DNA of 24,270 nt from a virus. The stretch lies in the IMG/VR virus record IMGVR_UViG_3300005435_000402, positions 1-24,270 of that record; one strand, written 5' to 3'. Each line of letters begins with the position of its first letter. Within the stretch, counting starts at the first letter, position 1. Shown here one piece after another: positions 1 through 5,995 of the stretch. The translations under genes and the position numbers were made by a program. The notes beneath the pieces were generated by a model. The model did not search any database. It had not been told where the DNA came from and saw only the letters and a program-made list of their open reading frames with translations.

Positions 1-13
1 AAGGGGCAAAAAC

Positions 14-142
14 ATGAACAGAAGGCAACGAAGAAAACAAAGGGTGGTTGCTTGTCCGAGCTGCGGCGAATCGTTGGACGCGATCGGTAAAAAATTAAAG
101 CGTCGAATCGGGCGCGTGCTGAAGGCGAAAGGATTGATATGA
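14..142 (+). CDS. small basic zinc-ribbon-like protein (42 aa)
   Basis: A 42-residue Arg/Lys-rich protein with a single CPSCG knuckle (Cys14, Cys17), which could be half of a zinc site. An AAGGGG ribosome site at 3-6 sits about 7 bases before ATG 14. The stop TGA (140-142) overlaps the exonuclease start as ATGA, so the two are probably translationally coupled. The highly basic composition would suit nucleic-acid binding, but I recognise no family. The start at the window edge and the good ribosome site make it a credible small gene; upstream context is cut off. Confidence 0.55.
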   Translation: MNRRQRRKQRVVACPSCGESLDAIGKKLKRRIGRVLKAKGLI

Positions 143-720
143 TTCTATTTTTCGACACCGAAACCACCGGGAAAGCCGACTTTCGCGCGCGCGCCGACGC
201 GGAGCATCAGCCGCGGCTGGTCCAGTTGGCGGCGATCCTCACTGATTTCGGCGGCAAGGAAATTTCCATGATGAGCTGCATCGTGCGGCCGATTGGATTT
301 GAAATTCCCGCCGAGGCCGCGGCGGTGCACGGCATCACCACTGAGATTGCCGTCCAGCGCGGGGTGCCAGTGGCGCACGCGCTCGATCTCTTTTCCTCCC
401 TGGGCAAACTGGCCGAGACGTTCGTTTGCCACAACATCGAGTTCGACCACCTGATCATGGTGGGTGAATGCATGAGGATGGTGGTGGATTATCCGAACCG
501 CCGGCGTTTCTGCACGATGCAGCAAATGACCGACGTTTGCCAAATTCCAGGGAGCTACGGTTACAAATGGCCAACCCTGCAGGAAGCGCATCAGCATTGC
601 TTTGGAAAAGATTTTGATGGCGCACATGACGCGCTGGCCGACGTCCGCGCGTGCAAGGATATTTATTTTTGGCTGCAGCGCAGCCGGCAACCAGCAACCG
701 AAGTGAAAGGTGAGCACTGA
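139..720 (+). CDS. DnaQ-like DEDDh 3'-5' exonuclease
   Basis: A 193-residue exonuclease of the DnaQ/RNase T superfamily, which removes nucleotides from 3' ends of DNA using two metal ions. The ExoI motif is FFDTETTG with Asp6 and Glu8. ExoII is CHNIEFD with Asp103. ExoIII is AHDALAD with His163 and Asp168, so the full DEDDh set is present. The length fits a stand-alone proofreading or processing exonuclease, with no polymerase domain attached. The start ATG overlaps the upstream stop as ATGA. It heads the DNA-metabolism block, close to a HerA-like ATPase, so a role in phage DNA end processing, repair or replication proofreading is likely. Family assignment is firm; the exact substrate is inference. 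Confidence 0.93.
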   Translation: MILFFDTETTGKADFRARADAEHQPRLVQLAAILTDFGGKEISMMSCIVRPIGFEIPAEAAAVHGITTEIAVQRGVPVAHALDLFSSLGKLAETFVCHNIEFDHLIMVGECMRMVVDYPNRRRFCTMQQMTDVCQIPGSYGYKWPTLQEAHQHCFGKDFDGAHDALADVRACKDIYFWLQRSRQPATEVKGEH

Positions 721-721
721 T

Positions 722-1510
722 ATGACTGCACTCGAAAAAATCGTTTATCCAGGATCCTACACCCAGGACGCGCCGGAGGCCGGCGAGACGCCGGCGCTCC
801 CAAACGATGGCAATGTTGCTCCAATTTTGACGGCGACCGAGCGGGCGGCGCTCCTGGAGTGCGAGGCGATCATCCGGCAGGGGCGGGCGGTGTTTGTCCA
901 GGTCGGGCACGCGCTCTCGCGGATCCGGGACTCGCGGTTGTATCGCGAGAAATACGACACGTTCGAAGAGTATTGCCTGGCGGAGTGGGAAATCTCCGAC
1001 CGCTACGCGCGCAACTTGAGGACGGCGGCGGACGTGGTGCACGTGCTCGAAGAAAAGAAGTTTGCTGTAGTGCCAACGACGGAGAGCCAGGCGCGGCCGT
1101 TGACGAAGCTTCCGCGCGAGGAATGGGCGCCGGCGTGGGAGGAAGTAGTAGGCACGGCGCCGAGCGGCCGGGTGACCGCCAGCCACGTGGTAAATGTCGT
1201 CCAAAGGCGGGTGAACCGGATCGCCGGCATCAAGTCGGACACGGAAGTTTTGTCCAAGGGCCAAAGTTCAAAGTCCAAGGTCATCGAGGCGGGAACGCGG
1301 GATGAGCAGGTGCGGGCCCAGGCGAAGCGGACGCAGGCCGAGCTGCGAACGTTGCTCGAAATCATTGCGACGGCGGACAGCGTGGTGGCTGGCAATGTGG
1401 CGGTGACCATGCACGCGATGGATGATTTGATCGCGCACCTGGATCGCAAGGGGCAGATGCTGGAAAACCGGAAACTTGAACAGAAGGAAACGAAGGGAGC
1501 GAAGGTATGA
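722..1510 (+). CDS. ParB/KorB-like DNA-binding protein ('ESQARPL' family)
   Basis: A 262-residue protein. The core at about residues 35-165 contains an alpha-helical stretch (LSRIRDSRLYREKYDTFEEYC) followed by an ESQARPLTKL segment and a TAPSGRVTASHV segment. I associate this arrangement with ParB/KorB-like proteins of plasmids, phages and integrative elements, which bind DNA sites in partition or transcription control. ATG 722 has AAAGG at 706-710 as ribosome site; a GTG at 710 overlapping the exonuclease stop would add four residues. Two segments look like low-constraint insertions derived from dispersed DNA repeats: residues about 16-27 (AGETPALP) and about 178-187 (SSKSK). The C-terminal stretch from about 195 is helical. 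It overlaps the next gene as ATGA. The molecular role is inferred from family resemblance only. Confidence 0.7.
   Translation: MTALEKIVYPGSYTQDAPEAGETPALPNDGNVAPILTATERAALLECEAIIRQGRAVFVQVGHALSRIRDSRLYREKYDTFEEYCLAEWEISDRYARNLRTAADVVHVLEEKKFAVVPTTESQARPLTKLPREEWAPAWEEVVGTAPSGRVTASHVVNVVQRRVNRIAGIKSDTEVLSKGQSSKSKVIEAGTRDEQVRAQAKRTQAELRTLLEIIATADSVVAGNVAVTMHAMDDLIAHLDRKGQMLENRKLEQKETKGAKV
768..801 (+). repeat. REP-like palindromic element inside a coding region
   Basis: Perfect 7-bp stem GCCGGCG (779-785) with loop AGA and CGCCGGC (789-795), within a GC-rich 34-base stretch. It encodes the residues EAGETPALP. I recall very similar elements dispersed in Verrucomicrobiota genomes, where they yield 'AGETPALP' peptides in spurious or real proteins. 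Here it lies in the disordered N-terminus of the ParB-like gene and keeps the frame open. Confidence 0.5.
1253..1283 (+). repeat. AGTTCAAAGTCCAAGG-type short repeat inside a coding linker
   Basis: Degenerate tandem of TCCAAGG / AAGTTCAAAG units, translated as a Ser/Lys linker (SKGQSSKSKV) in the ParB-like protein. A second stretch of the same type occurs at 8284-8312 at the N-terminus of the terminase small subunit. Both lie in probable unstructured regions. Confidence 0.5.
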
Positions 1511-1770
1511 TCAATTTTGCCGACGAACCAGCCGGTCCGGAGAAGACGCACCCACTGGCGAACCTGCCAAGCCTGGCGGAAAAGACCCTGGATACGAGCA
1601 ACCAGTTTTTGGTGGGAGCGGTTCCCGGGAAAGACATGATCACCATCATCAGCATGGGCGCGCGGCTGACCAAAGCGCAGGCCGTGAACCTGGCGGCCTG
1701 GCTCAAAGTCATTGCCGACCCGGACGGGAAGGAGTTCGACCGAGTGGAGGAGGAGATCAAAAAGACGTAG
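1507..1770 (+). CDS. hypothetical protein (87 aa)
   Basis: An 87-residue mostly soluble protein, acidic overall, with no transmembrane segment. Residues about 35-75 read as a compact alpha/beta segment (KDMITIISMG followed by LTKAQAVNLAAWLKVIA) and the tail is acidic and helical. It starts with an ATGA overlap to the ParB-like gene. It ends immediately before the ATG of the HerA-like ATPase at 1771, so the three are one translational unit. I recognise no family; a small partner of the neighbouring ATPase or of the ParB-like protein is possible but unsupported. Confidence 0.75.
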   Translation: MINFADEPAGPEKTHPLANLPSLAEKTLDTSNQFLVGAVPGKDMITIISMGARLTKAQAVNLAAWLKVIADPDGKEFDRVEEEIKKT

Positions 1771-3504
1771 ATGAGCGCCAAGCTTCATATTTCCGAAACA
1801 CTTTCCCTACCGGTCGACGCGGCGACGCAGACGTTTGCTTTTGTCGCACGCAAGGGCGCCGGCAAAACCTACGCGGCCGGCAAATTGAACGAACTGCTTT
1901 TGGACGCCGGCGTGCAGTGTGTGATTCTTGACACGGTCGGCAATTGGTACGGATTGCGGATAGCCGCGGACGGCAAGGGAAAAGGTTTTGATATTCCCGT
2001 TCTCGGAGGCCTGCGCGGTGATATTCCGCTGGAGGCGACCGGCGGCGAATTGGTCGCTGACCTGGTCGTGGACACCGGACGGAGCGTTATTCTGGATCTG
2101 AGCCAGTTCAGCCAATCGGACCGAAAACGATTTGCGACGGCATTCGCTGTGCGGTTGTGGCAGCGGAAAAAGGCGGAACGCAATCCCTCGCCGGTTTTTA
2201 TTACGTTGGAAGAGGCGCAGTTGATCGTGCCGCAAATGGTGCGTGGTGATGACGCGCGCATGGTTGGCATTTGGGAGGAGATTATTCGCCTGGGCAGAAA
2301 TTACGGCATTGGGGTGGCGATGATTTCGCAGCGGCCGCAATCGGTGAACAAGGAAGTGCTGACGCAGACGGAGTGCCTGGTCGTGCTGCAGGTGAACGGC
2401 GCGCCGGAGCGCAAGGCGCTGAAGGAGTGGATTGTTCACCAGGGGATGGACACCGGTCTCGTGGACGAGCTGCCGACGCTGCCGATCGGCACGGCTTATA
2501 TCTGGTCGCCCCAATGGCTCGGTATCCTGGAGAAGATCAAGATTGCGGCAAAAAAGACTTTCGACGCCAGCGCCACGCCGAAGGTGGGCGAGAAACGTTT
2601 GCAGCGTGAACTCGGCGAACTCGACCTGGAAGCGTTCAAGGAAAAGATGTCCGCGACGATCGAGAAGGCGAAGGAAAACGACGTGGCGCTTTTAAAGCGC
2701 ACAATCGCCGACCAGCGCCGGGAGATTCAAAAGCTTCAGGTGCCGAAGGTGGCAGCGCCGCCGGCTACGGTTGAGACCACGAAGGAAGTGCCCATCCTGA
2801 AAGAGAAGCAGATCCATTCTCTGTTGGCAGTCACTGATCGCGTGGAAAAATTCGCGAGCCAGCTGATCAAGCTCGGCAGTGATTTGGCGGAAGCCATTCG
2901 CACAGCCAACCGCGACGCACAAGCCGCCACGACGAAACCGGTTTTGGTTCGCGCGCCGGCGAATTCGCATACTGCACAAAAATACAGTATGCCGGTGCGT
3001 GTGCCTTCCCGATCGGTGGCAGTGCGCTCGGCGCCGACCAACGGCGACATATCCGGCGGATTGCGGCGGATGATGGTGGCGCTGGCGCAGCGCAGTCCGT
3101 TGAACAAGCGCCAGCTTGGCGTGAGAGCGGGCCTATCGAGCACCAGCGGCACATTTGGAACGTATCTCGGACGACTGCGCGCGAGCGGTTATGTGGATGG
3201 AGATGGCGATGTCCTGGTGTTGACCGAAAGCGGCCGCGCCGCGCTGGGTAATTACAGTCCACTTCCGGAAGGGCGCGACTTGCTGAACTACTGGTTGAGC
3301 AATCTGGGGCAGGGGGGCGCCGGCAGGATGTTGTCTGTATTGGCGGAGGCTTATCCGCAACCACTCTCCAAAGAAGAGTTGGGCGCGCGGGCGAATATCT
3401 CGCACACGAGCGGAACCTTTGGAACTTACCTGGGAAAGCTGCGGACCTTGGAATTAGTCGAGGGCCGGAGCGAACTCACAGCAAGCAGGGAGTTTTTCGA
3501 ATGA
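1771..3504 (+). CDS. HerA/FtsK-like ATPase with duplicated C-terminal winged-helix-like repeat
   Basis: A 577-residue P-loop ATPase of the HerA/FtsK type (DUF87-like), the group of hexameric DNA translocases. Walker A is ARKGAGKT at 26-33 (Lys32). Walker B is PVFITLEEAQ at 141-150 (Glu147/Glu148). A conserved SQRPQ segment follows near residue 190. Residues about 285-330 form a charged coiled coil. Two copies of one module close the protein: TSGTFGTYLGRLR near 456-468 and TSGTFGTYLGKLR near 544-556, each preceded by an LxKxxLGxRA helix, so a duplicated winged-helix DNA-binding unit is likely. Cellular HerA works with NurA nuclease on DNA ends. Here no NurA is seen, but a DnaQ-type exonuclease lies in the same operon. 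A terminase is encoded separately, so this is probably not the packaging motor. Confidence 0.85.
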   Translation: MSAKLHISETLSLPVDAATQTFAFVARKGAGKTYAAGKLNELLLDAGVQCVILDTVGNWYGLRIAADGKGKGFDIPVLGGLRGDIPLEATGGELVADLVVDTGRSVILDLSQFSQSDRKRFATAFAVRLWQRKKAERNPSPVFITLEEAQLIVPQMVRGDDARMVGIWEEIIRLGRNYGIGVAMISQRPQSVNKEVLTQTECLVVLQVNGAPERKALKEWIVHQGMDTGLVDELPTLPIGTAYIWSPQWLGILEKIKIAAKKTFDASATPKVGEKRLQRELGELDLEAFKEKMSATIEKAKENDVALLKRTIADQRREIQKLQVPKVAAPPATVETTKEVPILKEKQIHSLLAVTDRVEKFASQLIKLGSDLAEAIRTANRDAQAATTKPVLVRAPANSHTAQKYSMPVRVPSRSVAVRSAPTNGDISGGLRRMMVALAQRSPLNKRQLGVRAGLSSTSGTFGTYLGRLRASGYVDGDGDVLVLTESGRAALGNYSPLPEGRDLLNYWLSNLGQGGAGRMLSVLAEAYPQPLSKEELGARANISHTSGTFGTYLGKLRTLELVEGRSELTASREFFE

Positions 3505-3902
3505 GCAAACGACAATGCAGAATTTGCGGGTGCACCGAGGATAACGCGTGCGTGACGAGCGACGGGCCATGCCACTGGGTGGACGTGGACTTGTGCAGCG
3601 CAGGCACGGAGTTGGACATGACGCAGGAAGATATCCAGGCGCTCGAACAGGCGGAGATCCCGATCGTGCTGGACGGTGTTTCGGCGCTCCAGATATTAAG
3701 CGGGCTGCAGCTCGCGTTGCGGCACCCCGGCTTTTCGGGGCCGGCCAGCAAGACGGCGCGCGATTTTGCGATCGGCCTGGCTCAACGCCTGGCTGTGACA
3801 CCGAACCTGTTAAAAGTGTGCCGGGCTGGTTTTGACGAGCGGTTCGACACGCCGGCGGAGGTTAGAGAAGACGAGCGGCGAATCATTCGCCCTGGTGAAT
3901 AA
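3501..3902 (+). CDS. Cys-rich (zinc-binding-like) conserved phage protein
   Basis: A 133-residue protein with an N-terminal cysteine cluster: C6, C9, C11, C17, C24 and C32 in CRICGCTEDNAC...GPCHWVDVDLCSAG. The pattern matches small phage proteins that usually end this motif in CSxC. Here the final Cys is replaced by Gly35, so one ligand of the expected zinc site may be missing. The C-terminal half (about 45-115) is helical, with a segment PIVLDGVSALQILSGLQLALRH that suggests a folded second domain. The start overlaps the HerA-like stop as ATGA. Function is unknown; the family resemblance is from memory. Confidence 0.8.
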   Translation: MSKRQCRICGCTEDNACVTSDGPCHWVDVDLCSAGTELDMTQEDIQALEQAEIPIVLDGVSALQILSGLQLALRHPGFSGPASKTARDFAIGLAQRLAVTPNLLKVCRAGFDERFDTPAEVREDERRIIRPGE

Positions 3903-3911
3903 CAACAAAAA

Positions 3912-3933
3912 GGCCGCTCCCCTTGGAGCGGCC
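3912..3933. terminator. 9-bp GC hairpin after the first operon
   Basis: GGCCGCTCC (3912-3920), loop CCTT, GGAGCGGCC (3925-3933): a perfect 9-bp stem ten bases after the stop at 3902. On the + strand it is preceded by A-rich sequence (3904-3911) and not followed by a T-run, so strictly the U-tract lies on the minus side (reading TTTTT after the stem). It may act as a terminator for leftward transcription, or as a transcript 3'-end stabiliser or pausing hairpin for the rightward operon. Confidence 0.5.
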
Positions 3934-3944
3934 GTGTAATCCGA

Positions 3945-3975
3945 TTGACCGAATGAATAGCCACAAAACTACTGT
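3945..3975 (+). promoter_or_regulatory. weak candidate promoter before the replication gene
   Basis: TTGACC at 3945-3950 resembles a -35 box. A poor -10 (TACTGT, 3970-3975) follows after 19 bases, in the only AT-richer part of the gap between the hairpin and the start at 4048. Placement after a hairpin and before a new gene block is sensible, but the match is weak and host promoter consensus is unknown. Confidence 0.2.
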
Positions 3976-4033
3976 AAATAGTGGGGATTTCAAGGCCGCA
4001 ATGGTGCATCCTGGTAATCCGGAAAAACAAACC

Positions 4034-4044
4034 GGGGGGGGGGG
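4034..4044 (+). repeat. G11 homopolymer just upstream of a start codon
   Basis: Eleven consecutive G residues end three bases before ATG 4048. No other clear ribosome site is present, so the tract itself overlaps the Shine-Dalgarno position. Runs of this length slip readily and could vary translation of the replication gene, or could be a sequencing or assembly length error. Confidence 0.8.
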
Positions 4045-4047
4045 ATA

Positions 4048-5307
4048 ATGGTTAAAGGGGCGCTCACGCGCGAGCAATTCGAGGCCGCAGAATTGCGGGT
4101 GCGACGCGAGATCGCGGCGCGCGACTCCGTGCTGCTGGAGCCGAATGTGAAGCCCCAACACCGCAGGGGTTTTGACGCCGAGGAGCTGCGGCTGCTCGAT
4201 TATTTTGTGGAGCGACAGTTTCGAAAAGAGGAGCCGCGGACCGCCGCCTCTTTCCGGACTTACCGGCAGTTGGGAGCGGCCACGCAGACGTTCTCCCATT
4301 CGCACGAGGCGCTGAAGCGTTTGCTCGATAAAAACGTGCTGGCGCCGCTGCCATTTTCGACGCAACAATTGCCGGCGGAAAAGAGGAGCAACACCACGGA
4401 CTGCTGGCATTGGTACGGGATTAATTTAAACTTTGGGCTTTGGCCGCCACCCTTGAAGCGGCCGGAAGAGTTTTGGGAGCAGGGCTCGCTGCCGGATGAG
4501 TTTGCTGATATGCTCCGCGAAACCTTCATTGAAATTTCGGCATGTGGCAGCACACCAGTTGTTGCCAGCGCAGGGACGGACCGGGACGCCGGATCCGTTT
4601 CGGTTCCTAATGCCGACAAAGGCGGCCCGGAGATGATCTCTCCGGGCCGTCCCACTTCGTGCGGCGATTCTAAATCTGAATTGCCTCAACCTCAACAGAA
4701 TCCGCAATGGCTGGAAGATTTGCGCCTGCTCAAACAAGCGCTGGCGGAAAATCGGCCGGTCGCCGAGCTACAACAGTTAGCTGCGGAACTCGAAGCGCGT
4801 ACCGCCCCAGGGGACGCTCCGTCCGGAAAAGTTGTACCGCCCCAGGGGACAAAGCTGTACCCAGCCGCATCGTGTACCCCGGGAGGGTACGCGACCAACA
4901 CCAATAACGACGCGGAAAAACCCGGCGCTGTACCGCCCCAGGGGACGTACCCTCACGCGCGCGCGGTAGCTAGCTTAGCTCTTGAAAAGAAAGCTAAGCT
5001 AGCTATGCCGAGCGTACCCCGGGAGGGGACAGTCTCTCCAGCGAAGGTGACGGAGGCTTGGAGCTGGCTGCAAAAAGTCGATTCCACCGGAGGATTGCTG
5101 GTGCAGCGTTTTGCTGAGCGCTGGCGGCTGACGTGCGAGCTTTACCCGAACTACGTGCTAAACCGGTTGCGGGGAGCTTTTGAGGAACACATGCGGCGAG
5201 TCGAAAAGAAGGATCCAACGGTCGAACCGATCGAGGTGCCGCTGGGCTGGCTCTCAGCCAAGGCCCGCGACGATGGACGCATGGAACGGTTTAAACGAAA
5301 GCGATAG
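4048..5307 (+). CDS. replication-initiator-like protein (phage O-like architecture)
   Basis: A 419-residue protein with three parts. Residues about 20-110 look like a winged-helix unit (LLDYFVERQF ... SFRTYRQLGAA ... SHEALKRLLDKNVL) as in phage replication initiators that read 'conserved region then helix-turn-helix'. Residues about 165-325 are a low-complexity Pro/Gly/Ala linker. Residues about 328-419 are a helical C-terminal domain (VTEAWSWLQ ... FAERWRLTCELYPNYVLNRLRGAFEEH). The linker DNA carries five 17-bp repeats and two strong hairpins. That recalls lambda O, where the origin lies inside the initiator gene between the DNA-binding and helicase-loading domains. No helicase or loader gene is recognised nearby. 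ATG 4048 follows the G11 tract. The initiator role is inferred from architecture and repeats, not from a recognised signature. Confidence 0.6.
   Translation: MVKGALTREQFEAAELRVRREIAARDSVLLEPNVKPQHRRGFDAEELRLLDYFVERQFRKEEPRTAASFRTYRQLGAATQTFSHSHEALKRLLDKNVLAPLPFSTQQLPAEKRSNTTDCWHWYGINLNFGLWPPPLKRPEEFWEQGSLPDEFADMLRETFIEISACGSTPVVASAGTDRDAGSVSVPNADKGGPEMISPGRPTSCGDSKSELPQPQQNPQWLEDLRLLKQALAENRPVAELQQLAAELEARTAPGDAPSGKVVPPQGTKLYPAASCTPGGYATNTNNDAEKPGAVPPQGTYPHARAVASLALEKKAKLAMPSVPREGTVSPAKVTEAWSWLQKVDSTGGLLVQRFAERWRLTCELYPNYVLNRLRGAFEEHMRRVEKKDPTVEPIEVPLGWLSAKARDDGRMERFKRKR
4623..4649. other. 11-bp perfect hairpin within the replication gene
   Basis: CGGCCCGGAGA (4623-4633), loop TGATC, TCTCCGGGCCG (4639-4649). 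The stem is perfect and GC-rich, in the start of the low-complexity linker (about residues 192-201). It resembles an intrinsic-terminator stem without a T-run. It lies about 150 bases before the first iteron-like repeat and could be part of a structured origin or a transcript pause site. Confidence 0.7.
4799..5030 (+). repeat. five 17-bp iteron-like repeats (candidate replication origin)
   Basis: GTACCGCCCCAGGGGAC occurs exactly at 4799-4815, 4834-4850 and 4930-4946. The related GTACCCCGGGAGGGTAC is at 4874-4890 and GTACCCCGGGAGGGGAC at 5014-5030. Across the first and last forms 13 of 17 positions agree, and each unit has small internal dyad symmetry. Copies at 4799 and 4874 start at codon position 2, the others at position 1. 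Identical DNA is therefore read as TAPGD or as VPPQGT, and the repeat is conserved at DNA rather than protein level. Start-to-start spacings are 35, 40, 56 and 84. Extra GTACC-like fragments occur at 4857 and 4947. Confidence 0.8.
4967..5005. other. 14-bp perfect inverted repeat between iteron-like copies
   Basis: TAGCTAGCTTAGCT (4967-4980), 11-base loop, AGCTAAGCTAGCTA (4992-5005). The perfect stem sits between the fourth and fifth 17-bp repeats and encodes the low-complexity peptide around ASLALEKKAKLA. It is AT-richer than its surroundings, so it could be a cruciform or unwinding element in the putative origin. Confidence 0.8.
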
Positions 5308-5308
5308 C

Positions 5309-5842
5309 ATGGTTAAACTCGTTCAACTGCTTTGCCCGCAGCGGCACGCGATTCTCGCCGCGGCTTATGAGGAGGAACACTCGAATTTTATCGAGACCTG
5401 CAACTACATCGAGGACCTGGTAGGACCGAAAGGCCCGGTCGAGCGGCAATGCATGTTGTGCGGCTCCTTTGATTTGCGTTTTGACGAACAGACGCTGCCT
5501 TTTAAGACGCTTCTGGAAGCAGCGCCGTATTTGCAGCAGCGCGAATCAAATAACATTTTCTCACGTCGACTGCTGGACCAGCAGGGAAAGACCTTGAAGC
5601 CGTTATTGGGGACCCTAAGCTTTGATGAGCTTATGGATTACGGCAAACCTGAGTATTTTAAAAACTGGCGTGAGGTAGATGAGGAGGCGTTCGAAAAGTG
5701 GCTAGCGAGTCCGCATGCTCCGGATTATGTCGTGCACGGACGTTATTACGAAAAAGACTATTTTGTCCGGCACAACGAAAAGCATTTTGCCTCTCTACTG
5801 CGGTCGGGCAAAGTTTTGATTGACCCCACCTATCTGAAGTAA
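5309..5842 (+). CDS. conserved phage protein with Cys/His motif (177 aa)
   Basis: A 177-residue protein starting MVKLVQLLCPQRH. Cys9, His13, Cys48 and Cys51 (CMLCG) could form a zinc site, dividing a short N-terminal module from a longer, acidic, aromatic C-terminal part (about 75-177). I recall phage proteins beginning with the same 'LLCPQRH' phrase, but know no function. ATG 5309 is three bases after the stop of the replication gene, so co-translation is likely. A longer frame open from 5180 would overlap the replication gene by more than 120 bases, so the start at 5309 is preferred. Base composition is AT-richer than its left neighbour. Confidence 0.8.
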   Translation: MVKLVQLLCPQRHAILAAAYEEEHSNFIETCNYIEDLVGPKGPVERQCMLCGSFDLRFDEQTLPFKTLLEAAPYLQQRESNNIFSRRLLDQQGKTLKPLLGTLSFDELMDYGKPEYFKNWREVDEEAFEKWLASPHAPDYVVHGRYYEKDYFVRHNEKHFASLLRSGKVLIDPTYLK

Positions 5843-5872
5843 TGAGTGACACGCGCTTTATTCCTTCACGAC

Positions 5873-5901
5873 AAGCAGCGTCGTCAGTCGACGTTTTGCT
5901 T
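5873..5901 (+). terminator. weak hairpin followed by T-rich sequence
   Basis: Arms AAGCA (5873-5877) / TGCTT (5897-5901) enclose CGTCG (5879-5883) / CGACG (5889-5893) with a TCAGT loop. T-rich sequence follows. It lies 30 bases after the stop at 5842 and in front of the convergent minus-strand gene, a sensible place for termination. The stem is interrupted by an internal loop. Confidence 0.35.
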
Positions 5902-5995
5902 TCGATTTCTTAAGCGGTTTCATGTGAATATGGTTATCCAAATTAGCCCATAGAGGGTTGCTGCTTCTTCGTGCTCGGTTGTTTGTCATCACGAA

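Noticed and set aside
4799-5030. Possible CRISPR array
   Set aside because: Units of 17 bases with irregular spacing (35-84) in coding sequence and no cas genes; iteron-like is a better description.
5180-5308. Longer N-terminus of the 177-aa Cys/His protein
   Set aside because: The extension overlaps the end of the replication gene and has a low-complexity, out-of-frame composition; MVKLVQLLCPQRH at 5309 is the recognisable start.
5842-5913. 23-codon ORF MSDTRFIPSRQAASSVDVLLSIS
   Set aside because: Overlaps a likely terminator hairpin, is very short and has no family or ribosome site.
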